Shown here one piece after another: positions 1-11,966 of a stretch of 64,000 nucleotides of DNA (position 1 is the stretch's first letter; every line of letters begins with the position of its first letter). The notes beneath the pieces are model-generated. The model was not told the DNA's origin, ran no database searches, and was given only the letters and a program-made list of their open reading frames with translations. The translations under genes and the position numbers were made by a program. This stretch comes from Argentina anserina. Taxonomy: Eukaryota; Streptophyta; Magnoliopsida; Rosales; Rosaceae. The stretch covers positions 25,730,001-25,794,000 of the forward strand of contig NC_065876.1 in assembly GCF_933775445.1 (NCBI RefSeq). Reading direction: 5' to 3'.

Positions 1-576
1 CTCTACAGCCCCGTCGATCTCACCGCCGGAGCCGCCAATTCGAACAAGCTCCCGGTGCGGCGTGGGCAGAATGCTCAAAACGACGGCGTTTTCGAGCCTA
101 GGCCGGCGGCGAGGCTATCGAGCTTCTGGACGGCGTGTCCTTATTGTTACATACTGTATGAGTACCCTGGGGTTTATGAGAAGTGCTGTTTGAGGTGTGA
201 GAATTGTAAGAGAGGATTCGAAGCCGTTGTGCTTCCGAATTTGCCGCCAATTGTGGCAGGCCAGGATGCCTATTACTGCTGCTGGGGCTTCTTTCCCATG
301 GGATTCGTTGGTGGGAGCTTAGCAAATAAAGGAAAGGGCAAGGCGGCCGCGGCGGCTTCCAAGGAGGCCGCATATCCTACTTGGATGCCGCCGATTTTCA
401 CCACGCCTCAGTATAAAACCCCCGAGACTTCCAGGGCGCCTCCTGCGCCGGTGCCGGTGGCAGTGGCGGCAGCTGCTGGTGGGGATGGAATGCTGAATTT
501 TTCGGGTGGGAACTCGAATTCAGGGTACTCAGCGTCGGTGCCAAAGAAGAGGGGGCGGCCGCGGAAGTTTATTTAG
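1..576 (+). CDS. Plant DnaJ-family protein, C-terminal part (zinc ribbon and AT-hook tail); 5' end outside window
   Basis: The reading frame is open from the first base of the window and ends at TAG 574-576, so this is the last 191 codons of a longer gene. The N-terminal J domain expected for the family lies upstream and is not seen. A zinc-ribbon-like block begins with FWTACPYC and continues with CLRCENCKRGF, giving two CxxC-type pairs. It is followed by the aromatic motif AYYCCWGFFPMGF, which is characteristic of plant DnaJ heat-shock N-terminal domain-containing proteins. The middle is low-complexity and rich in Ala, Pro and Gly. The extreme C-terminus, KKRGRPRKF, is an AT-hook-like basic motif. 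The part seen has no intron. Such proteins are thought to be Hsp70 co-chaperones; nuclear or DNA-associated action is inferred only from the AT-hook. Family assignment is good, the exact orthologue unknown. Confidence 0.8.
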   Translation, partial: LYSPVDLTAGAANSNKLPVRRGQNAQNDGVFEPRPAARLSSFWTACPYCYILYEYPGVYEKCCLRCENCKRGFEAVVLPNLPPIVAGQDAYYCCWGFFPMGFVGGSLANKGKGKAAAAASKEAAYPTWMPPIFTTPQYKTPETSRAPPAPVPVAVAAAAGGDGMLNFSGGNSNSGYSASVPKKRGRPRKFI

Positions 577-2470
577 CTTGTAATCGCATGCATTTGAATT
601 TTGGTTTGTAGGGAGGGAAGACTGACAAATTTTTGCTGAAGCAGCTGCTCGGTTTGAAAACTCGGAAGGTAACTCTTGCAGTCTCAATCTTCTTTTGTGT
701 TCGATGTAATAGTTGCTTGTAGATGTGTTAAGTTATCAAACTGAAAGCATTTGCAGATGACTTCTTCTAGCGAAAATGTTAAGTCCTTGTCTTGTTGAGC
801 TTTTGAACCCTTTGGCATTTTCTATCTTCATATCAAATGTACAGGAGCATGTATTTAGGGGGCATGTTTAATTGGTTGATTTAGACATTTCATTTTTGTT
901 TGGGGTTGAAGGTTGGGTGCGTTTGATCAAAAGTATCTGCAGGACTGACTACTATTTGATTCTTTGTTAAGTCGATCCATAAAACCTTTTCGCTGCATTC
1001 TGTATTTTCATATGTTAATCCTCTGTAAATATGCAACATGAGGAAGACTGAATAGGTTTATAACAAACAGGAAGACTTGAAAAGAAAATTAATTGAGGCT
1101 AAATAGCCGAGTACACTCAATGAGTTCCATTATTTTTCTTTTGGTTGTGTTTATCAGCTAAAAATATAAGAATAGGTTATGAACTGCTGTTGTATAAAAC
1201 TACTGTGTGGAGTGGTTTTTAATCTTGAGTAGGTTGACAGGATCTCACATCGAGAGAAAGGAACTGGAATGTTTAGGAGATTGAAACTCTACTTTATAAG
1301 TCTTAAGCCTGTCATAATAGACTGAAGTTTAATTTTAGGGACTATCATTCTGAAGCTTGCATAAAAGTACTTCATATCCTCTGAAGCTGACAATGCTATG
1401 ACACATCTTGTAACCCCTAGCTATAGAAAGTAGATATGAGCTTCCTTCTGAAAGCTAAAGAGTTATTACTTGTAAGGTTACTAGTTGAAGCAATACTGTC
1501 TACTTAGTAGTAACAAAGTGATTTCACTGATTTGTATAGGAAAATGTGGCAAATACAGGATATAGTATATGTATGATGATAATTATTCAGGCTTCTGTCA
1601 TTTTAACACTGACAAACTTGGACTGTTTGTCGTTACTGTATGCTTCTCTGAGCAGTTTCTGTAATTTTCGGAAGACTCTGAATACGTTTAAACAACATGA
1701 TGGATTGGGTTTATATAGGTGGCTGTTATTTCCTTTCCCACTGTAGTGGGAAGAGATACTTTGTCAAGAATTAGTCTGTGGGTTCTCTTACTGGTTCTAC
1801 CAGAATGAGTACTCCTTTTGCAACTTCTTGGTTATTCATGGCGGGATTCTATTAAGTGCAGTATATTTGTGTATACAGATTACAGATATGCAAGAAAATG
1901 TCAACAGATTATCAAAACTAAACAATTAGGGCATGAAAGTATGTGAAAATGTAGTTTGGAATGCAATGAGAGATCACAAAGGTGGGTTTTAACTTCCAAT
2001 GTAACAGAAAGGGTAAAGTAGACTCATCACTGGAACCGTGTAAATTTGGTTGGACCAAAACTGGAGGAACTGGTCCGGCTTAGCATGTTTTCATTTGCAG
2101 ATCCGAACCAACGGAGCTAGCCTGATTCAGTCTCCGACTCTCCGTTTGAAAGAGCTCGATAATGCATTACTTTCACTACCAATACTGTACAAAATTGTAT
2201 CATAAATTATCCCAAGTGAATCAGCAATTATAATCCCCAATATTTAGCTATTCATTTGTTCAATCCGCAACTTGCACAAACATCAATGTTAACATAGTTT
2301 AGTGAGTTCAAATCCAAAAACAAAACAAAAAAACAAAAATTGCTGAAAATGTTGGGAACAAATTTATCGATCTTGAAAGCCCATAGTAACAACTTTGATT
2401 ATTTGATGGAGGTTAGGAAACTGGCCAAAACACAATAGAGTATCACATTGGCAACTACTATATTAGAAAA
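577..2470. other. Intergenic; includes the 3' UTR of the DnaJ-family gene
   Basis: The region is AT-rich. The first few hundred bases probably carry the 3' UTR of the upstream gene. Short open frames here show no codon bias or recognisable motif. I see no RNA gene or coding exon. Confidence 0.6.
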
Positions 2471-3340
2471 GCCTAAATTTTAAGAAACCTTTAACCCACT
2501 AATAATTAAGATTATTTTATTTTCAAAACTATCATATAAGTATATAAACTACATAATGCGATATACTTTTGATACATATTGTTATTCACTCAGTTAGTTG
2601 ATATGGTTATCGATATACTTTCAGGAGTAAATTGGTATTCTTAATAGTGATGAAGAAGGGAAAGCTACTCTTCCTCATTTTACATTGTTTCTCTCTCATT
2701 TTTGTCTGCGTGATAGAAAATTTCCTCAAAATTATGTTGTAAGTGTAATCAATGAGATTATTGGTCTTAGGGTTATTAACAATTTTTCTCTGGGTATCTG
2801 GGTCTTAGGGTTATAAATAATTTATTCCCCACATCTCCCCCATCTTGCTCTAAACCACATTTCCCGTCAAATCTGAGTCTTTTCCTTGCATTTTTCTTCC
2901 TTTCTCCTCCTCCTTCTCCTCTCGCACAACCCCAATTATTAGTTCAATCAACATATTATGAAGGAGGATGAGAAACCCATAAATTTCAAAGGAGGAGAGG
3001 GGGGGGGGGAATTATTTATAACCCTAAGACCCATAGCAAAATTGTTAATAACCTCAAGACCAATAATCTCATTGATTACACTTACAACATAATTTTGAGG
3101 AAGAATTCCATTACGCAGAAAAAATGTGAGAGAGAAACAATATAAAATAAGTAAGAGTAGTTTTCCCTTCTTCATTATTACTGAGAAAACCAACTTACCC
3201 CAAAAAATATATCGGTATAACAATATGTATCAAAAATATATCGAATTATGTAATTTATGTACGTATATGATAGTTTTGAAAATAAAGTAAACTTGATTAT
3301 TAGTGGAACAATTCTCATGTGTCGTTCTTAAAATTTAGTC
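2471..3340. mobile_element. Non-autonomous foldback TIR element, Mutator-like (imperfect 9-bp target duplication)
   Basis: The left arm (about 2471-2840) and right arm (about 2985-3340) are reverse complements over most of their length. Outer ends are GCCTAAATTTTAAGAA on the left and, read on the minus strand, GACTAAATTTTAAGAA on the right. Flanking 9-mers attagaaaa (2462-2470) and attggaaaa (3341-3349) differ at one base, as expected of an old Mutator-type target-site duplication. There is no transposase. A run of ten G lies near 3001-3010. The minus-strand open frame across the right arm is a by-product of the repeat. Confidence 0.75.
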
Positions 3341-3535
3341 ATTGGAAAATTGATGGGATTATCAAAAAAGGAAAAATCAATATTGAGGAAGAGAAAACCA
3401 ACAATTGCAAAACGCAAACGTTAAGCGCGCTTTTTAAGGAAGAAGGGAAGAAGTTCAATAAATGCAGCTCGTTTCTACTCCCAATGCACACACCACCCAA
3501 TCACCCATGGCGCCTCGACTCCATGAAACCTTCAT

Positions 3536-3544
3536 TATATAAAA
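3536..3544 (+). promoter_or_regulatory. TATA box of the PWWP gene
   Basis: TATATAAAA lies about 30 bases before a CT-rich leader and about 100 bases before the leader splice donor at 3646. It is the best TATA motif upstream of the PWWP gene. The transcription start near 3570 is inferred. Confidence 0.5.
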
Positions 3545-3593
3545 CCTCTCATGTTCATCTTACCTGGTTCAACTGATTCAATTCCACACACCC

Positions 3594-3598
<5 letters not shown>

Positions 3599-3634
<36 letters not shown>
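3599..3634 (+). repeat. (TC)n microsatellite in the 5' leader of the PWWP gene
   Basis: An uninterrupted TC dinucleotide run of 36 bases lies between the TATA box and the probable leader-intron donor (ACT|GTAAGT at 3646). CT-rich tracts are common in plant 5' leaders. It should be length-polymorphic. Confidence 0.95.
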
Positions 3635-3637
<3 letters not shown>

Positions 3638-4650
3638 CAATTACTGTAAGTGACCCAAATCCACTTCTTGTTCTTTCTTTCTTCCTCATTTGTTTTGTTT
3701 CTTGAAAAGTTCTTATCTCTGGCAATTGTGGGTTGTTTTATCGTATTGGTTTGGAGTTGGGTGGCTGCTGTTTGGTTGCTGAGAAAATGTAGGGAGAATC
3801 TAGACAAAAGGTTGCTTTGCTACAATTTCTTACTACTTTCACTACTCTGTTAGTTAGTTGCAGTGAAAAAGACTGGACCTTTTATCATGAGTGGGGTTGT
3901 GTGGGAAATCCCTTGTGTTTTTGTTGTATTGCGGAATGGCAATCTTGTCTTTGCAATTATATATGGGATTGAAAGTTGAATCTATCAGATTTTGGCAGTG
4001 GAATGTTAAAATGTGCATAGAGCTACTAGCATTTTAGCAGACGTAATATAAGAGTGGTGTACTATACTAATTTTGTGGTTGGTGATAAGTAATCGAGATT
4101 TAAGTTTTGTTAACATGTTATAAAGCGCCTTGCTTTCCTTAGAAAAGTACAGGTCTAGGGGTTTCAAGGGGCTGTAAGCATATCTGTATAAGTACTCTAC
4201 AAACGGAAGGGCACATAGTGTTATATGAAACATCATACCGCCTTTTGTGTTTCTGTGACACATTGAGGTTCATCCCCTGGTGTAATTCTGAAATAAATAA
4301 CGCTAAGGTTTACATACGTAATTATTTCATAATGACAGTGTGATGCATATATATATAAAAAAAATTGTAACAAGGAACAAAGAAAGAGTGTTTGATAAGG
4401 AGTGCAATATCGTTTGGCAGAACTATAGCTAGATTAACACATCTCTTACAAGGAAGAAATAAAGAAAGACTACATGACATGTAAAATAAATTGTAGTGCA
4501 ATGTCCTGTTTGCGCAGAAGTTGTATGAAACGGGATTTTTTTGTGTGCATGTATATGAAACCGTACAGTGTTGCAACATAAGCTACTCTTAATGCGTCTG
4601 TTTCAAAATTTAACAACAGGCATCGTGCAACTGGGAAAAGTTGTGAAAAT

Positions 4651-6531
4651 ATGGAAAATGGAAATGATGTTGCTGGTAATCATCTTGGAAGGGAAGTCAA
4701 GGTGGCGGATCTCATCTGGGTTGAGACCAATGGAGGCTTATGGTGGCCTGCACAGGTACTTGATTTTTGAAGAGCTTTATATCTTCATGGTAGTTGGGAA
4801 TTATGCGTTTTAGTTGCACCTGTTGAAACTTATACTCGATCAAATTTTTCACTTAGTCATTGGAAAGGATCATTTCCTCTTCGGCTTGTTTATATGGTAG
4901 GTTGTTAATGAAAACACTGTGACTGGGAACAACAAGCCCCTTAAAACATCATCAGGGGAAGTTCTTGTTCGGCTCTATGGAAGCTATAAATTGTAAGTGC
5001 TTTCGTCCTTGGTCAGTTGATTTATCATTGTTCGTATTCAATTCTACATAACTTTTCTCTGAACTTTTTTCTTGCAGCTTGTATGTGGACCCTCAAAAAT
5101 GTTGTTCTGATTTTGAAATAGTATGTATTAAATTGATATTGGATTCTTTTTGAACTGCTTCTATGAATTCTAATGTTGCCTTTCCCCGGATTCTGATACT
5201 ATGTTTTATGCCTGATCATATTGTTTAAACTAATATATATTCAGATTCTCGAGCAGAATGATGGTTCACATAGAGAGATATTTCTCAAAGCTCTGAAGCA
5301 GGTACATTTCTTTGAAGAGCTTCTGCTCCTCCTAGGTAGGAATTCAATCACGCTCTTAGTCAATAATTTATCCAATATCCTTTGTGCATGGCTACAGGAT
5401 GTCTCTCATATGAAATCATATAGATCAAAGAAGGAAAGACTCCAATATAAAGGTCAGTTAACTTAATATACATGTTAAATATATTGCATGGTATTTTGGT
5501 ATTGTCACCATCCGGTAAGCAAAACAACTTATTTGCGTGGTGAATAGTGAAACATTTCCTGTAAATAATCATTGCTTTGATGTAATGAACTTGTAGTCTT
5601 GTTGTTGACAATGATGAGACATCTTTACGGTTTAGAGACTTATAAGTTACAGACTTACAGTTTACGTGATGGTTAACTTCCTGTTTTCGTGAGTTTTGCA
5701 CATGGCACCAGTACCCGTAGAGTTTTACTCTTTTTTTTTTAAACAACTGGAAGATGCATTCTCATATATGCATCATGGGATTCGCATGCCTATTATATAC
5801 CCTGTGTTTTTGTAAAAGCATGTTTCACAGCTCAAAACTTTATACTTTATTCTTATTGCAGCAGATTATGTACTAGATATTTAAACATTTTTCCTTGACA
5901 AAAATGGCTGAACTCTTAAAAATTATTTATTCTTATACCGGTCAATATGTTGATAATATGGACCGGATGTGTGACAGTTGATGCTTCTAGAAACATGTCT
6001 GGAGCTAATCATGCAGTGGACTCAAACTTTGTAAGTTCTGATTTTGAATCATTTATACTCCTTAGATTGCCTTTTAGTGTCACATATGGAGACCTGGTTG
6101 TAGAATGTAGACTACTGATGCTTAAAAAATTATGGACCTGGTTGGCAGAATATCATTCGGAATCTAATAAAATCATTCTACCCGCACTATTTCATATAGA
6201 ACTGGATCTTCTATAAATTATTAAGTTGGTCTATGTACATGTGTGTATCTTTTGTCATCTGTTCACATTATCTTTGTAAATCTGCTATTAGGGAAGAATA
6301 AGGAGTTCTGCAAGATTACAGAAGCAAGGAATGAAGGTTGAGCATAAAGCAAAGGGTAAACCCATCCAACCTATCAAGCAGGAAGGGTTATTGAAGAAGC
6401 ACAAAGAAATTGGATCTAGTGCACAGGAAGTAGTGTTGACAGAGGCAGGTGCACGAAGATTAAGAGTGATGCAAAAACTTGGCCTCATTGCTCCTTCAGG
6501 GTCTCCTTACCACAGAAATGGACCGGTTTGA
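4651..6531 (+). CDS. Small PWWP-domain protein (Tudor/PWWP/MBT superfamily), 214 aa
   Basis: Seven coding exons are read from splice signals and phase: 4651-4755, 4901-4992, 5078-5120, 5245-5301, 5398-5452, 5978-6030 and 6292-6531 (TGA). Together they give 645 nt. The PWWP core sits near the N-terminus: VADLIWVETNGG followed by LWWPAQV (residues about 18-36), with the variant WWPA for the signature. The strand continues through LVRLYGSYKFLYVDP. A basic middle (KSYRSKKERLQYK) and a conserved-looking tail (RRLRVMQKLGLIAPSGSPY) follow. The start at 4651 is chosen because the exon begins at an acceptor at 4619 and this is its first ATG. A non-coding first exon ending at 3645 and a leader intron of about 970 bp are inferred. 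PWWP domains bind methylated histone tails and DNA in chromatin; the specific role here is unknown. Confidence 0.82.
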
Positions 6532-9500
6532 GTGGCGGACTCATAGGTATCAATCCTTGCTGCATGTAACCTTCATCCTTTATAAAGTTTGAGTTTTCAA
6601 TTTTCCTTACTATTTATATCCTCTGTGCAGCTTTTGATTAGAATCTAGTACTGCTGCATACAAGCACTTTTAACTTGGCCCTAGAACTATCCAGACTCGA
6701 GTACTAGTTGCTAGCTTTTGATGCAAGAGTTGCATAGTGTGTTAGACCCACCCAACAAGGTATGCTTAATCGTTCTCATTTAGGTGGTTTTGCTCCTTTA
6801 ATTGTTTGGATGGCTGCAATGTCTAGTGGATTTTGCAGTGCTTGTGCTCTGCTCATTTTTGAGCTGTTTAGATATTAAGACGATTACTAATGTAATCTTA
6901 CTGGGCATTGTGGAAGGGAAAATTCGAACTTTATAAATCTCATCTGACATTAGCTAGCTGGTTTAGTGGTCTCTTTTTTTTTTTTTGGAATTGGTTTAGT
7001 GGTCTCCTTAATAGTCTTCTACTAGTATATTTACTTTGCTACCATTAAAAATAAATGCAACCAAGAAAAAACAAGTATCTTAACAACTTGATGTACGAAT
7101 GCTAGACAAGATGTTAGTTCTAGCGAAACTAATGAAATGAATGAAAAATGCACTCCTTTGCTGGCCATTTTCTTTATATTGTCATGTCACCTTGACAATG
7201 TATGTCAGCCAAGGTTTATGCCTGTTGACTGGACTCTTAACTATAACTTCAGCAGGCAAAGTACTTTATACTTGGGCCGAATTTCATCCTTGCTTAGACG
7301 GGTTTGTCTTGCAGTCGAGCTCTCGATTAATGGTCAGTAAACCATGACATAATGGTGAGTAAATTTGTAGCTTTTTTCTAATCAAAATGTCGATGGATCT
7401 TAGGGTAAGACATTTATTTTCATGTTATGGGGGACTCGGGATGTTTCTTCTAGCTGCTAAAATATTGGTGTAATGTATATTATTGTTTTCTTCATTGTCC
7501 AAACATACCTTTAGGCTTAGGCTTGTCATGGGAGGACTGAGCAGTGGTACATGGCAATAGCTTACAATGGGGTTAAAACAAAGGCCAGTACTGGTGTGGT
7601 CCAATTTCTCCTAGCAGAAGCCAGAAGCGGCATTGGTCTGAAATCTTTGGTTGAACTAGAACCACCAATGACACTGTAGGGGCATGGTCTTCATGGCCAT
7701 ACTATGCTGATGAATATGGACCATTCTTGATGAGGCTACAGGTATGTAGGAACATGCCATTTGCAGTTTGGAACTGTCATCTTCATAATACAGGGGATGC
7801 GTATATCTTTAGGCCAAGCAACAATAATAGTGTTATAATTGATATTGGGGCAGCAACTACAAACAGTAGAGTACGCAATTCTAATAATCTCTGAACAGAA
7901 TCAGTTAACCTCTTGTCTGTCCAATTCTGCAACACTGCTGGTATGAGATGTTGATCGATCTTTAGTGCCCCCTTAACGTCTTCCAGCATTGTTTTGCTTG
8001 TCTGACCGACCCAACTTCTTCACTACGAACAACCTCCGAGTGAATTTGTGTTTTACTTCGATCTAGCCAGTGTATTTTAGTGCAATTACATGTCCCGGAG
8101 GTTCCTTTTTAACTTCCGAGACCTGTGATCGCAAGCTTGGAGGAGGTCTAAATTGCAAGCTTGCAGGAAGGAATATACTTAATGAAGAAGTATATTATAA
8201 CATCTTGGTAGTTATGCACATAATGAAAATTAACCCTATTGTTTAACTACTTTGAGGAAATTTTTTTTTTTAAACGAGGAAACTATTTTACTTTGTGAAA
8301 ATGTGGAGGTTTCACTCTCTGTGGAGTGGAGACACGTTTTAGTAGTAGCATGGGGTGGGGTTAAAGTTAAAACAAGGTATTGGCCAAAAGAAACGAGAAG
8401 AAGTTAAAAACTAGGTATGATTGGGAGACATTGATAGCGCCATAGGATAGGTGAGGACAGAGCACAGAGCAATTTAGGGGACACAAAGTAGTGTTTTTAC
8501 CTTAATTTTTTCTTTTTTTTCATATAGAAGTTTTGAATGTCTTCGATATTTTTGAGCAAAAGTTGATTTGGATGTCGTCCATCCTCTCAAGTCTTGAACG
8601 TGTATTGATGTTTGATCATTTCAAATATTACATGCTTTGTCCTTTTCACTAATTTGAATTTTGAAGTCTATAAGGTTAGGAACTTTTAGTCTTCGTCACT
8701 AATACGGCTCGTACTATACGAGAAGGATGAAGATGTGTTTCTCACCGGTATCAAAATTAGGAGACTCGAGATTCAAATGATGTAATTATATTTCTAATAA
8801 AAATAGTCGATGAAGTTCTTACGCAAATCATCTATTATTGTTGGAAAATCAAATTATCACATAGAAAAAGAAGCTATAACAGCTCACATGGGTTTTGATT
8901 TCTATTTCGGAATCACTTATTTAATCACTACTGTTACTATTTACCATATACCTTTTGGGGTTAAACACCATGGTGCTACAGCAGCAGATCCCAGTACACA
9001 GAAGAGGGAATGGTGAAAATTAACAAAGAGAAAGCAAAAGGCAAAAAAAAAAAAGGATACAAGATGATAAAAGAGGTTGTCAGGTAATCATCACCACCTT
9101 TGATTCGCCGCAAAATCTGTCCTCGCCGCCGACCCGCCGTCGAAGTAACTAGCCCCGTTAATATCACCGCCCTTCTTCCACCTTTTCCACCACCCCGTCT
9201 TTAACCTCATAATCAACACAATCAACAGTAACAATATCTGGGGTGAAAAACAAATTAACCCTGCATGTGAGTCGGTCGATCACTACAAAAAAGACTTTTT
9301 GACCGAGAATTCCTGCACGATTCCTTCAGCAATAATATTCCCTCGGTCTCCTCCTCCAGAATTTTCACCCCTTTCAACCTTCCAATCCCGCCTCGGTTTC
9401 CGTTTCACCTTCTTTTACCTTATCACAACTTCGTGTCAGCACCACTGGTAAATAAAGAAAAGGACTCAGTGCCCCTCAGTAGCGTACGATCGATCTACAG

Positions 9501-9584
9501 AGAGATAGAGCTAGCCACACTGCCACACTGTGAGATTCTGCCTCCTTTTTAACTCCAACTCCCTCTTCTTGTTCACTTCTCCTC
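6532..9584. other. Intergenic between the PWWP and bHLH genes
   Basis: Holds the 3' UTR of the PWWP gene and then AT-rich sequence. Open frames near 7137, 7783, 8810 and 8976 lack domain motifs, splice context or codon bias and are not called. Near 6960-7005 a 15-base phrase (tggtttagtggtctc) is duplicated around a T run. No RNA gene was seen. Confidence 0.5.
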
Positions 9585-9593
9585 TATATAATA
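9585..9593 (+). promoter_or_regulatory. TATA box of the bHLH gene
   Basis: TATATAATA lies 53 bases upstream of the ATG at 9638, directly downstream of a pyrimidine-rich stretch. The leader would be about 20-30 bases, which is short but plausible. Confidence 0.55.
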
Positions 9594-9637
9594 ACCTCAT
9601 TCTCTTACATTTTTCATCATTTTGATAATAAAAAAAA

Positions 9638-10413
9638 ATGCTTTCTTTCAGTGAATTGTTGGATAGCAAGTATCAAAAGGGTCACAACAACGTCGTCTCC
9701 TGGTCGCCGACGTCGGTGGTGAACATGACGGACGCTGCAGATTCCGTCTCGAGCTCAGCCGCGTCGCTGACCCACAAGGAAGCCGAGAGGAGGCGCCGGC
9801 AGCGTATCAACACCCACCTCTCCACCCTCCGTACTCTCCTCCCCAGCCCCGCCAGAGTAAGTAGTACGCAGTACTCTATAGTACGTTGTCGTCTATGTAT
9901 ATATACATATATATGGATATTCACTGACCCTAAGGGTGTTATGGTCATTCTGTGACTTTGCATGGGCAGACGGACAAGGCGTCGCTGCTGGCGGAGGTGG
10001 TGCAACACGTGAAGGACCTGAAGCGTCGGATGGCTGAGCTGGCTAGGCAGGAAGAGGATACGTCGCATTTTCCGGGAGAGGTGGACGAGGCGAGAGTGAG
10101 TTGCTACGGCGAAGGGCTTTTGAAGGCGACGCTTTGCTGCGAGGACAGGCCGGGACTCAACCGCGACTTGGTGAAGGCGATGCGGTCGGTTCGGGTCAGG
10201 GCGGTGAAGGCGGAGATGGTGACGGTGGGTGGGAGGAGCAAGAGTGTGGTGGTGATGAAGTGGACTGGTGGTGGGGGCGGGGAGGAGGAGTTGAAAAATT
10301 TGAAGGTGGCTTTGAAAGCGGTGGTGGAGGATAGAGTGTCGGGTCGGGTATGCATATCAGGTAAGCGGGCTCGGTTTTACGGGTCGGTTTATCGGGATGA
10401 TGGTCGTGCTTGA
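9638..10413 (+). CDS. bHLH transcription factor with C-terminal ACT-like domain (bHLH30/106/107 type), 220 aa
   Basis: Two exons, 9638-9856 and 9970-10413, are joined across a 113-base GT-AG intron that falls inside the bHLH domain, just before TDKASLLAEVV. The basic region carries H46, E50 and R54 (HKEAERRRRQRIN), the E-box-contacting pattern. Helix 1, a loop (LPSPAR) and helix 2 follow to about residue 93. Residues about 118-200 (LKATLCCEDRPGLNRDLVKAM and onward) look like the ACT-like fold common in this subgroup and used for dimerisation. The protein probably acts in the nucleus as a dimer on E-boxes; the target pathway is not readable. Its GC content is much higher than that of the flanks. 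The frame that continues past the exon 1 donor, and the frames opposite it, are shadows. Confidence 0.9.
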
Positions 10414-10727
10414 AAATTTGAAAGGGAAGCACATGTAATAATGGGTTTTTGGGGTATAGAAGGGATGAGTGTCCTGTAGTTTCAAGTTTCAACCAAAGAA
10501 AGTTTGAGTCTTTGGTCAAACAGGATTATAAAGAATCAAACTTTTTGGGTGTACTTTGAGGGTTTAGGGGTATAACAAAGAAAAGACAGTGTGGAATGCT
10601 GAGTTGCCTTGATGATATTAGATTAGAGTGGTACTGCCGAGAGAATTTGATGCAACTTCTATCTACGCATAGAAGAGTGCAGTCTTCATTGCTTCAATTT
10701 TATGTGTCAAAAGAAGAGAAATTCTTA
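10414..10727. other. 3' UTR and downstream flank of the bHLH gene
   Basis: AT-rich sequence up to the left end of the nested TIR element. I see no gene in it. Confidence 0.5.
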
Positions 10728-11196
10728 GTGTGACCCTCCACTCGCAGAGTGACATGTATCAATTTCTTCCCTCCTCACCATTGCTTAAAACTGATAACAA
10801 AAAAACGGATGTCAGAATATTAATAAATTTGAATTGTACTTCTTTGTCAGATATAGAGTTGAGAAGAGCACACCAAACCAAAAGACTAGACTAATAAAGG
10901 GATGTAAATGTTCTCAAACCGAGCGTAGAAAACCCAGAAATGTTTTTCATACCCAACTGAGATTTGAGAAGCCGGGAAGCATAAACGTATGGCAAATTGA
11001 CCCATTTGGGTTTGGTGGAACTCCAACTCACCGAGGTTTGTTTTTGTGTGGATTGTGTGGTGAGGGTTTGAATTCTGGAGAAATTACGATAAATGGGTTG
11101 TGTTTGGACTTGAGCAGATCCTCGATTGGTGAAGTTCGATTTCTTATTTCTCTTTTTTAGCAATGGTGAGGTAAGAAGAAATTGATGTGTCACTCT

Positions 11197-11785
11197 CAAA
11201 GTTATAAAAACGATAGGCGTTAATCGGGCGTACAGCTGAAAATCAGCGCCCATAATATTAATCGGGGATTAATCGGATTTGTATTTTTGTATATATTTTA
11301 AATTTTTAATAACAAATAATTATATAAATATAATTAAAATAAGAATATAATACTCATGAAATTAATGTAAAAATATATATAATGTCTAGAATACTGAAAA
11401 TACATATGTTCTTAATCCTTAGAAATGTTCAACAATATTGATATAATGATATTAGCCTCTTAGGAAAAAAAATACAATTCAATAACAATGAACTTACGAA
11501 AATCAATAATAAGAAACACAATTCACCAACCCTTTGGAAAATAAGAAAAACAATTCAAACAACGGGAATGCATTCTTTCAAGCCTAATCTCTCGGAGCTC
11601 ATCAAATTCTTCTTATCCATATCATTCAAGTACTTATTTTGTATCCGAATCAAACTCAAAATCCAGAACTTAAAAAAAAAACCTAACCGCCTAGGATCCG
11701 CCCAGCCGCCTAACACCGCCGTTTAGCACAAAATCGCGGCGGGCAGGGGTCTCCGGGCGCCTAGGCGGTGATTTTTAGAACATTG
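11197..11785. mobile_element. Non-autonomous hAT-type element, 589 bp
   Basis: It is flanked by a perfect 8-bp target duplication, GTCACTCT, at 11189-11196 and 11786-11793; 8 bp is diagnostic of hAT elements. Termini are CAAAGTTATAAAAA on the left and CAATGTTCTAAAAA on the minus strand of the right, 12 of 14 matching. Sub-terminal GC-rich palindromic pieces (cgcctaggcggt type) stand out from an AT-rich core. It has no coding capacity and sits inside the right arm of the older TIR element. Confidence 0.88.
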
Positions 11786-11808
11786 GTCACTCTGTGAGGG
11801 GACGATCG

Positions 11809-11954
11809 AATAGAATAGTATATTACACTCTTAATTCATCTATACACACTAATGTCCTATATATAATCTAGAAAACGTACACTTTAACAACAATTTATTC
11901 CTTAATTCTCTCCGTGAATCATGCCCGTGATCCACATAGTCATTCACGCTAACA
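11809..11954 (-). repeat. 3' LTR of the Copia element
   Basis: 146 bases, nearly identical to 17216-17361 except for scattered substitutions and a changed stretch near 11921-11940. On the minus strand it begins TGTTAGCGTGAATGAC. It lacks the usual CA at its other end (CTATTCTATT). Confidence 0.92.
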
Positions 11955-11966
11955 CTCTCCCTCAAG
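11955..11966 (-). promoter_or_regulatory. Polypurine tract of the Copia element
   Basis: On the minus strand CTTGAGGGAGAG lies directly before the TGTTAG start of the 3' LTR, the position required for plus-strand DNA priming in Copia elements. Confidence 0.8.

Noticed and set aside
2948..3223. 91-codon minus-strand frame
   Set aside because: It lies across the right arm of a foldback element and its translation is low-complexity; no motif supports coding.
9682..10068. 128-codon minus-strand frame opposite the bHLH gene
   Set aside because: It is a shadow of the GC-rich bHLH exons and runs through their intron; the plus strand has the real domain.
10196..10519. Pro-rich minus-strand frame
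   Set aside because: The Pro runs are the complement of Gly-rich codons in the bHLH C-terminus.
10834..11253. Opposing frames of 108 and 120 codons
   Set aside because: They lie inside a non-autonomous TIR element, overlap on opposite strands and have no domain motif.
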